64,000 nucleotides of DNA from Epichloe hybrida (GCA_019022495.1 JAFEKR010000021.1:186001-250000), one strand, 5' to 3'; shown: positions 44,513 to 55,743, numbered from the stretch's first letter. The notes: generated from the letters alone by a model not told the origin. Numbers and translations are program-made.

Positions 44513-47500
44513 TTACTGTCCTTCAACGTCTGATTCGAAATCCACCTCAGCAGCGGGTGAACCATTTGATGTATGTGCAGCTGGTTCGGCACTTGTCAAA
44601 CCTTTGCGGATCGCGAGGACGCTATCGACAATGACGGCATCGATGCCCTCTTTGACTTGTCTCTGCGGCACCTCATTAGCATAAAACGCATAAATGGGAA
44701 AAAAAAAAAAAAAGATGGCCACTCGCAGTGCAAGGCTTACCTGAACCATGATCGGATCATTGTTCAGCACTCCATAGCTGACACATACTAACCCGATTTC
44801 CTTGACTACCTTGACCAGGCGAGGACTGTTGATGAGAGGCTCTGCCGCAGACACGATCCCCAACAGATTCCATCGGCTGGCGAAGCGGATGGCTTCCTGC
44901 AGCGAGGATGCTCGGATGTCGCCAACAGGGCTGCAGCCAGCATCCGTCAGGAACAAAATTGGGATCGACGGTTGCTTAAAGCTGAGGCACAGGCAAATGT
45001 CGGGGTTGAAGGAACTCAGAATAATGTGGCGGTTTTCAACCAGGTCGTAGACCTTGGACAAAACTGTGTCGCAAAATGAGTTCAGCTCCACTGCATACGT
45101 GTCCATTTCATGCTCTTCGCTTTCGTGAAGCATGGGATACTTGAGTTCCATGTTGAATCCAATCTCCTCTGGCAACTTGCGGAAAAGATCCTCGAGAGTG
45201 GCAAAAGGTGCTTGAATAAAGTTTCCACGAGAGTTTGCCTTGTAACCCTTCTCCTTGAAGTCTCTCGTGTGCTTCATCCGTTCCTCCATCTCCGCATACC
45301 CAGAACCTGTATATCCCATCGACAAAGATCGCTTGGGTGGCGCGAAGCTGTTGCTACGGGGGCGGACCGGCAGATCATCGACCGTGTCTCTGTTTTGACC
45401 ATTTTGATGGTGAGCCCGGTCTCTCCCTTTGTCAGGGTTGATGTGGAGGAATTGCTCCAGCGTGAGAGTATGAACGGGTGCGTCGATACCTGTTTCACTG
45501 ACCAGGAAGTCGTGGTAAATCACGGGAACGTGGTCCTTGGTCAGCTGGACATCAAACTCAACGTATTGTGCGCCCAGATTGGCCGCGGCGATAAAAGATG
45601 GCAGAGTGTTCTCGCCAAGTTGCAGCGACTTGTTTGATGTGAGATTCTTGCCCAAGCCTCTGTGGCCAATGAGCATGGTTGACGACAACTTTTTCCAGTA
45701 CGTCTGTCGCGAGGTAATTTCCATGTTCGGGTGGTAGAAGGGGGTGATGACGAGGAAGTTGAAATTGACCGTTCCAATCACTTCGAGGTTGCTGGACATG
45801 ATTGGCACACATACGTCACCCTGAAGGTTCATCCGACGTGAACCTATTGTTGGCCTTATGGTCGAGAGCAACGCGACAGCGCGGCCAATCTTGTTCTTCT
45901 CGCTCCCGGAATAAGTTGGTATGATATCAAACATGAGTTTCACCTTGGTGACGTCGGTAGTTTTGAACAGAACGGGCTCAGTTGAAATGCCTTCATGGAC
46001 TGGAAGATCGATGGTCGTCGGATCGCCCTGTGCCCCGGCAGCATTGAGAACCACAGACAGCGCCGTGTCCAGCTGCGTGCTGTGGGCCTCGGTTAGAGGA
46101 ACACTATCAAGATGCACAGCTTCCGTAGCTTTGCGGATGTCCATGCTGCCCAAGCTGACAAGCACCAGGCTTTCATTGGTGAGATAGCGGTGGCCAAAGG
46201 TCTTGACGGGTTCGGCAGGCCGAGAAGCGTTGCCATTGGCTACGTTTGACCGTCTTCCGTCGATAGATGAGCTCTCTGGCGGGTTTGACTGTTGCTGCTG
46301 CAATCCTTGTGAAATCCTCGAGGCAGCTTCCTCTTCGTTCGTATGCGTGGCAAGAAAGCGCGCAATGTCCATATGTCCGCGCAACGCAGCGTGTTCCTTT
46401 GCCGTCCAGCCAGACGCATCAGGTTTGGACACATCGGCACCGGCTTCGACGAGAAGCTGAACCACCCCGAGTGATCCGTCGACAGCAGCAACGTGGAGGG
46501 GAGTCCACGAGTAGGAGTTCTCTGCAATCTCAATGTCGGCCTTTTGAGAGTCACTGCCCCGGAGGATGATTCGAGCGCACGCTTCATGGCCAAGCGTGGC
46601 AGCAATGTGCAAGGCAGTTTCGCCCGTCTTGTCGGTCCAGTTGATGTCGACGCCCGCTTCAACCAGCATCTTGACAATCGGTTCGTAGTTGGACTTTGTG
46701 GCCAGCGCGAGAGAGGCGCCAGACTTGGGAATAGTCTTTCGAATCTGGACTTTGGCCTCACTACTGCCTTGCCAGTTTTCACCCTGAAGCAGGGCTTGTG
46801 TGGTCAGGGGGTGGCCTCCAATGACACTCAAGTGAAGAGGTGCGTATCCGTCATTGTCGTGCCACTCAGGTGCATCAATGCCATCCTTGGCATCGAACTG
46901 GTTCCAGTCTTGCATGTATTTCATGATAATCTGACAAACCACAACGAAACCGAACTGAGCGGCATAGTGCAAAGGAAGTCGTCCAAAGGAATCACGACTT
47001 TTCAGGGCAATTCGCTGAGTCTCTGACAGCTGATCCAGGAGAAAAATGAGGAGCTGAACTGCTTCGTCTTCTTTATCTAGCAGTTTAGATTCCTTTGTGT
47101 TAATCGCCTTGACTGGCACCGATGAGGACACAGCAGGCTGGAGATGGCGGTTGGTGAATTGCGTCCCAACTGGCACTGGATAAACATGAGACTCCTCGTC
47201 GTGAGAACTTGGCTTGGTACGGCCTATGTGAATGACTAGTCGGTGAATGCAGTTTCGGCCATTAATGTCATCCAGCTCATCCAGATCCTTGACTTGGGTC
47301 AAAAGAAAGGCAATGCACTGCCTTGAGCGCCCAGAGATGGATCGCTGCAAGAGGTTGAGGAGCAACGACGGGCCAGATGGATCTGAGGCGATGTTGGCGT
47401 CGGTAAGCCCCCATTTTAGCGAAGAAACGTCATCATTGCGAACAGCTTGGTCCAGGATGTCCAGCTGTGCCTGCGGCAGCTTGAGCATAGCTTTGGCTGA

Positions 47501-48271
47501 TGCGCGGCCCAAAGAGCGCGTAGAACGATCTGACATGGAGTCGTCAAGCTGTTGCGCGTCGCTGAGGACAGACAACCATCGATTGATTTCGGAGAGCAAC
47601 CTGGTGATGTTGCCGTCTTTGGCGAACTGCTTTGGATCAACCTTGGTGGAGATGTAACGATGCTGGTAGGAAATCTGTGGCACCTTCTTATCAAGCTTCT
47701 TGGTGATTTTGACAAAGCCTCTGCGGTTGATTTCGCCAAACCATTGCAAATTTCTCAACTGAGTTCGAAGCTCGAGTAAGGCGCCCATAAGCTCTTCGAC
47801 CTCATCTTGGTCAAGAGTGGCCACGACGTCGGGTACGCGGCCATAACGGTTGTGAAGATTATTCAGCCGCCGGCATGCCTCAGCAAACTTCTTGTTGTAA
47901 AAGGAGTCCACATCCTCAAGGTTGCGGTCGAGGGCGAAGAAGAGTTCTGCAGGCTGTGAGTTAGGAAACCCGGGGTTTTGGTTTACCCCGAATGCATTCT
48001 TGTCATTTGTGGGTTGGTCATGGATGGCAAAAGATGCCCACCTGCTGGATCTACCGTTTCTCCACTTCTGGCTTTCTCGGAAAGAGCCTTGACGAGCTTC
48101 TTGAGTCCTTTGTAGTTGATATACGAAGCCGCCCACTCGGGAACCTGATTCCGCGATAGACTTTACAAATATTGAAAAGAAGCATTCGTTTCAGTGACTC
48201 TGCCACGCGGATTCGGTGCGAGTAAAGGATGGGAATCCGATTGGGGAAACTCACTTCCGTCCAAACTTCAT
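44513..48271 (-). CDS. GDE1: SPX-ankyrin-glycerophosphodiester phosphodiesterase (Gde1-type)
   Basis: Four exons on the minus strand: 48271-48255 (17 nt), 48160-48042, 47946-44741 and 44662-44513; introns 94, 95 and 78 nt; about 1163 residues. The tiny first exon plus the second give MKFGRN-LSRNQVPEWAAS then INYKGLKKLVKAL, a classic SPX start; the SPX domain runs to about 175. Ankyrin repeats occupy about 360-590 (LPLHYAAQFG, APLHLSVIGGH, TALHIAATLGH, TPLHVAAVDGS). The GDPD catalytic domain begins at about 803 with LIGHRGLGKN, continues GENTLPSF and EFDVQLTKDHVPVIYHD, and ends DAVIVDSVLAIRKGL. The catalytic His, Glu/Asp pair and second His are kept, so this is likely an active enzyme that hydrolyses glycerophosphodiesters, as yeast Gde1 does with glycerophosphocholine; it is not a Pho81-type inhibitor. 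SPX suggests control by inositol pyrophosphates and phosphate status. The last intron has two in-frame acceptor choices 9 nt apart. Confidence 0.93.
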
Positions 48272-49910
48272 ACTGGGCCGGGGCTATTCAGGTGTTTCCG
48301 TTCCTTCTCTCTTCGAGTTCTCTTGAAGTGAGTCGAACTTCTCACTCTTTTGCTGAATCGGTGATATGCTGCACACGTATTTCAAGATGTCGGCCGTAAA
48401 CATCAATTGGCGAGCCCTTGCAAAGCTTGGCACCAGCTGGCTCACTGCATATCCCGGCGGCTCTTACTTTTTCTCTTATGATGCGAACGCGAACCACAGA
48501 GCAAGACTTGTGAATCAGGACAGGAATATCGAACGACAGGGCAGAGAAGAAGAAGAGAATATGGACCTGTAGAGACCTAGTCAGAACTGAAGTTTGGCAT
48601 CATCGTGGGCGAAGAAGAGAACTGAAGGGCCACTCATCTCCCAGTGCCGACGGACCTCGTAGAGAGATGGACCCTGAAAAGGTCGCGTGATGGTTCCCCG
48701 TGTCGAGCCTTGGCCAAACCCTTGTCAAGCCTCTTGTCAAGCCTCTTGTCAAGCCTTTGCCCCAACTACCCGAGTTAGCTCATCGTGAGGCCGCACGGAT
48801 CAACGGGGCATCCCCTTTGTTACCTCGTGGGGAAGAATTCCAAAGAGCGGCGCTGCAACGAGATGCGCAGGCGCAGCGAGCAGGCAGGCAGGCAGGCAAC
48901 AAACAATTGCTTCCACGGTCAGTCGATGAGTCAAGAGCAAAGACAGCTTGTCCGGAGCATGTGAGCCCCGTGGGTCTCGTAATTGATGTCGGTCCCTTTA
49001 TAATAAAGCTTTTTCGAGTCGCAGCCGTCATTGATGATGTGCGAGTAAGTTGTCCCGAGTAAGTGTCCCGAGTATGTGGAGACTCTGTGTCATCCTCTCG
49101 GTTTGGCGACCGACTTGAGGACGGGCGGCGCGATTAAAGCAACGATTATGGAGCAATTAAAGCAATAGCTGCAGGGTTAGTATCGAGAGAGGCAGGGCCC
49201 CCCCAGTGCCCCCACCCATCCAGACGAACGGGAGGAGGCGCCAGAGGAGCCAGACTCAATGCCAAGGCCACCGGCAAGCACGTGACTTGCATTGCTGCTG
49301 CACTGCTGCGCTGCTGCATTGCTGGAGGAAGGCACGGCCGGGACGGCGGGCCCTGGAAAATGAGGGGCGTGAGTCTATCGGGCACGCCCGTGTTCCGACC
49401 ACCAATTTGCTGTGACCTGACCCGTGGACGAGGTGCTTGATCTGACTTGTCCAGCCAGCATCGAACTCCGATGGCCAGCCACGCCTCCAAAGTGAATTCA
49501 TCACAATCATCAACAATCCGGTCGCCAAGTCTGTCTTCACGCCCATCCAGTGCACAGTGCACATTGTCGGCAACGTGCTCTCCGACTCTCCGACGCGCGC
49601 CGCTCTAGAATTGTTTGTTTTGCCACGACAGCCTAAGTGGTCGGCGGCATGCGTAGCATACCAGTCCAAGCGAAGTCGGACACGCCCCTGACTGAGACTT
49701 ACGACATCTACCGAATTCCAGACATACCTACCTGCCCGTGTAGACAGACAAATAACTGGGTCTCTACGTGCGCAGTAGTAGTTTAAACGTAATGTACATG
49801 ACATGGTATTTGCACGGGTACAACGCTCTCAAAGGACGGATTTCCAACTTGCCCCCAAATCACCGTCCCCTTGAAGCCTTGATCTCATGATTTCACGTAG
49901 CGTGTCAAGG
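48272..49910. other. GDE1 upstream region, gene-free
   Basis: No supported gene. Holds the GDE1 promoter and the 3' end of the PPR-like gene. A 12-bp direct repeat array lies at 48721-48756. Confidence 0.5.
48721..48756. repeat. Three 12-bp repeats CTTGTCAAGCCT
   Basis: Three perfect head-to-tail copies, followed by a decayed TTGCC end. Confidence 0.92.
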
Positions 49911-52091
49911 CTATGGGCCAATTGCCCAATGCCTCGTCTCGACGGACCCAGTACGATTGGGTTGTCGCGACCACGCAAGTAATCCTCTAGGTTTATGGTC
50001 AAGCTCTTTTAAAAGGGCGTGGCCTTGCTCGCTTGCGCAGCCTGTCATCGATGTTGGGGTTGACGATACTTGGCGTGGTCTCGGTTCCAGATGGATACCG
50101 AATTGCTTGGCATCAACGGTCAAGGAGTCCATTTCCCGGGTCAAAGACTCGTCTTCGACGTTCTTGGTTGCATGCGATGAAACGAGTGGTCTACCCATAG
50201 GCAGTTTGGTCGAGGGCAAGGCGTTTTCGATCTCTTGGCACAATTCCAAGGATCGGCGAACTGCGTTGGCCCCAACGTGCAATGCCATGGACGTTCGGAA
50301 GGACGTCGAGAACTGCGGGTACAAGAGTTTGCTCTCAATGGAGCTCGTCGTCTTCTGGACATGCTCATATTCCTTCCATAAGCTCTCGATTTGTAACAAG
50401 CGACGTTTGAATCCGAGCAACTCGTCACAAGGTTCCTTTCTGGGTGTGTGATAATATTCTAGTTCCATGCCTGCAAACAGTTGATTGGCCTCAGCCATGG
50501 ATTCGAGAAACCGATTCCTTTTGGGCGCCGATATATACAAGTTTGCCAGGCGCTTTTTGCTAGGTTCTTGACCGTTGCTGCCCAAGCCACAAATATCGAT
50601 CAAGGCGGACGCCCGGCTGAGCAGATGCGCCGCACTGGCACCATCTGTCTGGGACGACAGAAGATTCTCCCACTCTTGCAAGCTGAACATCAAACCTCGC
50701 ACCATTCTCACTGCAGCTTTCCAGTCCAGAGCAGCGACGCACTCATCAAACAAGTGTGTCATGGTTCGAGCGCTCAGGGCGACCCCATAACGTACACAAG
50801 TTATAAACAGCGTTGCGGCGTCGGCGAAGAGCTTGAAGTGAAGCAGTCCATCGAGCATCGTTTCGACCACAGTCGTGCTCAAAGGACCGTGCTCCCAAAC
50901 CCATTGTCCAGTTCGTGTCCGACGCCTTAGGTCTGCAGCCCATTTCTGCAAATCAGGCATTTGTGCTACGTCGTTGATATGCCGCCTTCTTATTTTCGCG
51001 CCGGTCAACTTATCCAGACCTGCTAGGCACGAGATAGCGCGGAGGAATTGTCCATGATTTTTTGTTGACTTGTAGTGATTGAAAATGGCGGCGTAAGTTG
51101 AAGGTGTTGGATTCATTAGTCGCTGATGGAAAAAAGAAAACACGATGACGTCGGACAAGGCGTGGTGGCCAGACTTATCGAAGGCCACAATCAATGTGTT
51201 ATACGTGTGCATATCAGGAGGATAGGCCGATACCAGTAGGTTATAGCAAACTCTCCCAATTCTCTCTTTGAAACTGAGGTTTTCTGCACTAGTCAAAGCT
51301 CGAATCTGGCTATTAAGAAGTGATGAATTTTTTGCTGCACGTTCGGGGTCGATGGATGGAAATGAGAAATTTGGGTATCCTTTGGTCACCAGTTGTCGAG
51401 CTTCATCGAATGCTGGGCTATGAGTCGCGCCGTTATCAAGGATTTCTGCTCGCCGCAGTAATTGTTGAACAAGCTGTTCTGTGCTCAACGAAACTTGGAG
51501 TAATTGCGCGTAGTTTCGTGGTTCCCGAAGACGTACTTTGCCATCAAGTACGTCTGTTGCGATTGCTCTCTCGAGTTTCTCGTAGTTGGTCTTTCGCATC
51601 GCACGCAAGGAGGGTTCACCGACGGCATTGTAGAATTCGGTCTTCAAGCTGCTGATCAATTCTGACGCAGTGAGGGTCGCAGGCTTGTGAAGTTCTTTCA
51701 TATAGGGTCGATCCTGATAGATCCCCTTCAGCGTTCGCCACAAAGAGTCCTTTTGTTGTATTGTGAGATCTGACGAGGTCGCTTCGTGTGTTGACGGATC
51801 TGAGGATCGCTCATGTAACTCGCTCAGTTGTCTCCTCACCTCCTCCAGTTGCCGATCCAGTTCCTTCCTTCGATCATCTTTCCAAACGGCATCAACAACT
51901 GCAGCAGTCGCAAATACTGAGCTATAACAAGCTGTAAAGATTTCGGCAAACGTTGCTTTACGTCTTCCAGCAACGCCAGTAGCCCGCCGCCCGATGGTGT
52001 CGACCGCTGTGCTGCAGGCTCGGCACCCACAACGGTGAGCCTGGCCGGCTCTAGCCCAGAGCGACTGCATCACGTCAACATCTGGTGCCAA
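49911..52091 (-). CDS. Mitochondrial pentatricopeptide-repeat-like protein
   Basis: Intronless, up to 726 residues. The ATG at 52070 (residue 8) is the likelier start, because MQSLWARAGQAHRCGCRACS is the stereotyped N-terminus of many fungal mitochondrial proteins (Arg-rich, Cys-rich presequence without acids). A hydrophobic stretch follows (AEIFTACYSSVFATAAVVDAVW), then a coiled coil (KELDRQLEEVRRQLSELHE). The middle has helical hairpins with PPR-like words, such as PDMHTYNTLIVAFDKSGHHA followed by NPTPSTYAAIFNHYKS. PPR proteins bind organellar RNA in transcript processing or translation. The repeat count is low and degenerate, so the exact role is open. The C-terminal ~100 residues look disordered. 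Confidence 0.78.
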   Translation of the reverse strand: MAPDVDVMQSLWARAGQAHRCGCRACSTAVDTIGRRATGVAGRRKATFAEIFTACYSSVFATAAVVDAVWKDDRRKELDRQLEEVRRQLSELHERSSDPSTHEATSSDLTIQQKDSLWRTLKGIYQDRPYMKELHKPATLTASELISSLKTEFYNAVGEPSLRAMRKTNYEKLERAIATDVLDGKVRLREPRNYAQLLQVSLSTEQLVQQLLRRAEILDNGATHSPAFDEARQLVTKGYPNFSFPSIDPERAAKNSSLLNSQIRALTSAENLSFKERIGRVCYNLLVSAYPPDMHTYNTLIVAFDKSGHHALSDVIVFSFFHQRLMNPTPSTYAAIFNHYKSTKNHGQFLRAISCLAGLDKLTGAKIRRRHINDVAQMPDLQKWAADLRRRTRTGQWVWEHGPLSTTVVETMLDGLLHFKLFADAATLFITCVRYGVALSARTMTHLFDECVAALDWKAAVRMVRGLMFSLQEWENLLSSQTDGASAAHLLSRASALIDICGLGSNGQEPSKKRLANLYISAPKRNRFLESMAEANQLFAGMELEYYHTPRKEPCDELLGFKRRLLQIESLWKEYEHVQKTTSSIESKLLYPQFSTSFRTSMALHVGANAVRRSLELCQEIENALPSTKLPMGRPLVSSHATKNVEDESLTREMDSLTVDAKQFGIHLEPRPRQVSSTPTSMTGCASEQGHALLKELDHKPRGLLAWSRQPNRTGSVETRHWAIGP

Positions 52092-52400
52092 AGGCTTGCG
52101 ATGAAGGAAAGCTCAACTTGCGATGGCAGCTCTAATTGGGTTTGAAATGATTTGCAGCGTGCCGCCAACCCTTTTTAGAATTGCTCCCAGAGCAGGAAGA
52201 AGAACGGGTGGGCTCCGTCTGCGATCACGTGAGGCTCGGAGGACTTGACTTGGGAGCTTGTCCCGTCCCCACAACGCCGGCATGTGGCTGTGAACCAGAA
52301 CTGATGAATGAAGTGTTGTCTCGAGGTTGACAGAGCGACTATTCTTGAACCCAGATCGCATGAGCCAACTTGACCTTGAGGTCGGACAAATCTCTCAACC
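52092..52400. promoter_or_regulatory. Divergent promoter of PPR-like and DUF866 genes
   Basis: 309 bp between the two start codons. No specific site recognised. Confidence 0.55.
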
Positions 52401-53147
52401 ATGTTTGCTTTAATTGTCAAGGCTGATCAGGCTGGGTGAGTTCACTCCTGTGCCACGATGCGGCAACACCAACAACACTCTGACATTATGCTAGGGTGAC
52501 GAACCTCAGACCCGACGACACTCAAGACAACCCTTTCTGGTACATGTTCAGGGTTCAATGTACTTCATGCAGGGAGACACATGACAACTATGTGGGAGTC
52601 AACCGTTTCGTCAGTTCATCCATCAACCCCTGCTCATTTTTCCTTTGCTTGTACCCGAACGGACAAGGCCTGTTGACACTTTAGTCTAGGAAACCAACGA
52701 AATGAGTGGCAGTCGAGGGGAGGCCAATTTTGTCTGGAGATGCAAGAACTGCAAGGTATCATCGACGCAAATACATCATGTAAAGTCCTTCATTCACTCG
52801 CTTACATATTGTTAGCGTGAATCCTCCGCTTCAATCAAGGCTGCACCCGTTGCATACGAGCAGTCTGAACCGGCCAAGGCACACAAGATGATTGAATTCG
52901 ACTGCCGTGGACTTGAATTCACTGAATTTAAGCCAGAGGTAAAAGATGGCTCAAACTACAAACTAGACACTGGTGACTGACCATGGTGCTGACAAACCCG
53001 CAGGGTGAGTGGCTGGCAGAGGGCGCGGATTCGGGCACAAAGTTCACTGGAATCGACCTGAGTGACGGAGAGTGGTTCGACTATGATGAAAAAGCCGGCG
53101 ATGAGGTTAGCATCAAGGACATTACCTGGGAAATCCGCAGAGCCTAA
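52401..53147 (+). CDS. DUF866 / CXXC-motif zinc-binding protein (UPF0587 family)
   Basis: Five small exons: 52401-52435, 52495-52609, 52690-52755, 52816-52938 and 53004-53147; introns 59-80 nt; 160 residues, the usual length of this family (human C1orf123/CZIB, yeast YCR090C). The order fits point by point: MFALIVKADQAG-VTNLRPDD, then FRVQCTSCRE (first CxxC), VGVNRF-ETNEMSGSRGEANF, then VWRCKNCK (second CxxC), a KMIEFDCRGLEFTEFKPE strand, and GEWLAEGADSGT to the C-terminal WEIRRA. The two CxxC pairs bind one zinc ion. No exon exceeds 50 codons, so the gene is easily missed by simple frame scans. Cytosolic; function still poorly defined (human CZIB has been linked to heavy-metal-associated binding partners). 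It heads a co-directional trio with the Snm1-like and ZPR1 genes. Confidence 0.93.
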
Positions 53148-53360
53148 AGCTAGAGTGATTATCTCAACACAAATCAAAAGTTCAAAGCCCAACTCAAACG
53201 CCGAATGGGCCACGAGTCCACGACCCCGGGTAGCCGATATCGTTATCGATAATGGGTCCCCACACATGGGTCCAGCAACTTTCTTCGTAGCCAACGTACC
53301 AACCAGCCTTGACGACCATGCCAGGACACTCTGCCTCGTTGCATTTATCTTGGAGTCGCC

Positions 53361-53966
53361 ATGGAGTCGCGGACCGGTTTGAAGATGGCATCCCAGCGGC
53401 TTGCAGCTGACCTGGATTTTCTCACCGATGCAGCTCATCTCATGCGCCAGACAGCCCCAGAAACCTCTGCCCATCTGATGAGGCAGCGCGCCGACTTGAT
53501 GCATCACAATGGCCTGGCCCAGCATGAGTTGCACCGCCAACATGTCTGTGACGCTTGCGGGCACATCATGATTCCAGGGCAAAAAACAACACTGAAGCTT
53601 GATGGTCGCCCGTATCCGGGAATCAGAAAAGGAGGAGAGACGAAACGGAGCATGGACAAGGCTGCTTCGACTGGTCCAATCAAGAGCATCACCTGTGGGC
53701 ATTGCAAAAGGGCCACCCGAATCAGTCTTCCGGCACCAGAGGCCGTATCACGTCGAAAGACGCCGCAAGCACCTGCAATAAACAAGAAGACGGATATGCC
53801 AGTAATGCGAGTGTCAGGACTACATGATCAGAAGCCGGCTTCAAACACCTCGAATGCCAGCAGCAAGAAGCGCGCCAAGAACAGAAAGGGAGGTTTGCAG
53901 GCTTTGCTATCCGGGCAGCAGCAAAAGTCGAGCAACTCGCTGTCACTGGCAGACTTTATGAAATGA
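53361..53966 (+). CDS. RNase P/MRP subunit, Rpr2/Snm1/Rpp21 type
   Basis: Intronless, 201 residues from the first ATG; a second ATG at 53385 (MASQRLAADL) is an equally good start. An N-terminal helix pair (DLDFLTDAAHLM, LMRQRADLMHHNGLAQHELHRQ) precedes a zinc ribbon with CDACGHIMIPG and CGHCKRAT, the four-cysteine pattern of the Rpr2/Rpp21/SNM1 family. These small basic proteins belong to RNase P (pre-tRNA 5' processing) or RNase MRP (rRNA processing) in the nucleus. The length and the C-terminal basic, Ser/Lys-rich tail (SSKKRAKNRKGG) and the end SLADFMK favour the Snm1-like side, but the two cannot be separated here. Only 213 bp follow the DUF866 gene and 244 bp precede the ZPR1 start. Confidence 0.8.
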   Translation: MESRTGLKMASQRLAADLDFLTDAAHLMRQTAPETSAHLMRQRADLMHHNGLAQHELHRQHVCDACGHIMIPGQKTTLKLDGRPYPGIRKGGETKRSMDKAASTGPIKSITCGHCKRATRISLPAPEAVSRRKTPQAPAINKKTDMPVMRVSGLHDQKPASNTSNASSKKRAKNRKGGLQALLSGQQQKSSNSLSLADFMK

Positions 53967-54210
53967 GCAGCAGATGCTGGAAGCTTCAGTTGCCTTCTAG
54001 CGCCCCGTACCAACTTGAACTTGGAGCCAGCCAGCCATGACACACACAAGGCTCCCCCCCCTCCCTTCCGTGCATGTGCAGATTTGCGACTGCCCCTCCG
54101 AAAAAATTCCATTGCCCCTCTACCCAACAAGACACCAACACACACCAACAACACACACACACTTGGACCAACTTGCGACGCCGAGAGCCTCGCACACTAC
54201 CTCCTACATC

Positions 54211-55743
54211 ATGTCCGCAGACGATGAAAAAAAGGTCACGACCACCCTGGGACCCAATGAGTTTTTCCAGTCAATAGGCAACAAGGTCGAGGGTCTTCCC
54301 AGCACCACAGATGGACCTACCACCGAAGAAGAGGAAGAGTATAGACCCGTGGAAGAAATCGAGTCGCTCTGTATGAATTGCGGCGAAAACGTGAGCTTCC
54401 CAATTTCCTGCCATTATTTGCCAGCCAAGGAAAGGAAAGAAAGACATGGAGTCACATCGATGCTAATCGATGCTAATAGAAAGACACAGGGCGTTACACG
54501 ACTTCTTCTGACGGCGATTCCCTACTTTCGCGAAGTGGTCATCATGTCCTTCGCCTGCGACCACTGCAATGTACAGAACAACGAGATCCAAGCCGCTGGC
54601 ACGGTCCAACCGAAAGGATCACGCTACGAACTGCGTCTCACCGCACTCGAAGACTTCAGCCGGCAGGTAGTCAAGTCAGACACCGCCACGGTCAAGTTCA
54701 TTGAGATGGACCTCGAGATCCCCCCAGGTCGCGGCCAGCTCACCAATGTCGAGGGTCTGCTTTCCACCGTCATGGACGATCTGGAAATGGGCCAAGAAGC
54801 TCGCAAGGAGCAAACGCCCGATGTGCACGGGAAAGTCGCCGAAATCATCGCCAAAGGCCGCTCCATGCTCGCCGGAGACGCCTTCCCCTTCCGCCTCGTC
54901 GTCGACGACCCCGCGGGCAATTCCTTCATCGCGCCCGATCTCAAAGACGGTGTAGGCAAATGGGAAAAACGAGAATATGTTCGCACGACGGAGCAAAACG
55001 CAGCTCTGGGCCTCAGCGACAGCGCGTCCGCCGACTTTGCCAATCCCGGCCTCACGGCCGACGGTGAAATCATACCCAACGAAGTATACGACTTCCCCGC
55101 CAGCTGTCCCGGCTGCATGCACCCTTGCACAACACACATGAAGATGGTGGACATTCCGCATTTCAAGCAAGTCGTGCTCATGTCCACCGTGTGCGACGAC
55201 TGCGGCTACCGCTCCAACGACGTCAAGACGGGCGGCGAAATCCCCGAGCAAGGCGAGAAAATCATCCTAACCGTCCAGGGTTCCACCGATCTCGCGCGCG
55301 ACATACTCAAATCCGAAACCTGTAGCCTCGAATGCCCCGAGCTCCAACTCCAAGTCAACCCCGGCACTCTCGGCGGCCGCTTCACCACCGTCGAGGGCCT
55401 CCTCACCCAAGTCCGCACCGACCTGCACAACCAGATTTTCGACGCTAGCGGCCCCGGCGGACAAGGAGGCGGCGACTCCATCAACTCGTCTGAGCGCACA
55501 AAATGGGACGCCTTCTTCGAGGGTCTCGACGCCGCCATCAAGGGCGATAAACAATTCACAGTTATTCTGACCGATCCCTTTGCTAGCAGCTTTGTCCAGC
55601 CGCTCGTTGATCCACCCAACGTAGACCCCCAGATCAAGAGGGAGAATTATGAGCGGACGGAAGAGGAGGAGGAGGAGTTGGGGCTCAAGGACATGAAGAC
55701 GGAGGGGTATGAGGAGACGGACGCGACGGAGGAGACCAAGTGA
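54211..55743 (+). CDS. ZPR1: Zinc finger protein ZPR1
   Basis: Two exons, 54211-54390 and 54490-55743, 477 residues. The 99-nt intron (GTGAGC...ACAG) sits directly after CMNCGEN and is itself free of in-frame stops. Removing it gives Cys-x2-Cys-x25-Cys-x2-Cys, the exact ZPR1 finger spacing, whereas retention would insert 33 residues. A second copy of the module begins CPGCMHPC and ends CDDCGYRSND. Each finger is followed by a ZPR1 beta domain (TNVEGLLSTVMDD, TTVEGLLTQVRTD). The C-terminus is acidic. ZPR1 binds eEF1A and helps its folding, and moves to the nucleus in growing cells. An in-frame upstream ATG at 54037 would add 58 residues of CA-rich-encoded Thr/His/Pro sequence; I chose MSADDEKK as the usual family start. 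Confidence 0.95.
   Translation: MSADDEKKVTTTLGPNEFFQSIGNKVEGLPSTTDGPTTEEEEEYRPVEEIESLCMNCGENVSFPISCHYLPAKERKERHGVTSMLIDANRKTQGVTRLLLTAIPYFREVVIMSFACDHCNVQNNEIQAAGTVQPKGSRYELRLTALEDFSRQVVKSDTATVKFIEMDLEIPPGRGQLTNVEGLLSTVMDDLEMGQEARKEQTPDVHGKVAEIIAKGRSMLAGDAFPFRLVVDDPAGNSFIAPDLKDGVGKWEKREYVRTTEQNAALGLSDSASADFANPGLTADGEIIPNEVYDFPASCPGCMHPCTTHMKMVDIPHFKQVVLMSTVCDDCGYRSNDVKTGGEIPEQGEKIILTVQGSTDLARDILKSETCSLECPELQLQVNPGTLGGRFTTVEGLLTQVRTDLHNQIFDASGPGGQGGGDSINSSERTKWDAFFEGLDAAIKGDKQFTVILTDPFASSFVQPLVDPPNVDPQIKRENYERTEEEEEELGLKDMKTEGYEETDATEETK

Noticed and set aside
54037..54210. In-frame N-terminal extension of ZPR1 from ATG 54037
   Set aside because: The extension is encoded by CA-rich leader sequence of low complexity, and ZPR1 proteins normally begin near MSADDE; kept only as a note.
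54624..55251. Two long frames antisense to ZPR1
   Set aside because: Mirror frames of GC3-rich codons; the ZPR1 assignment on the + strand is certain.
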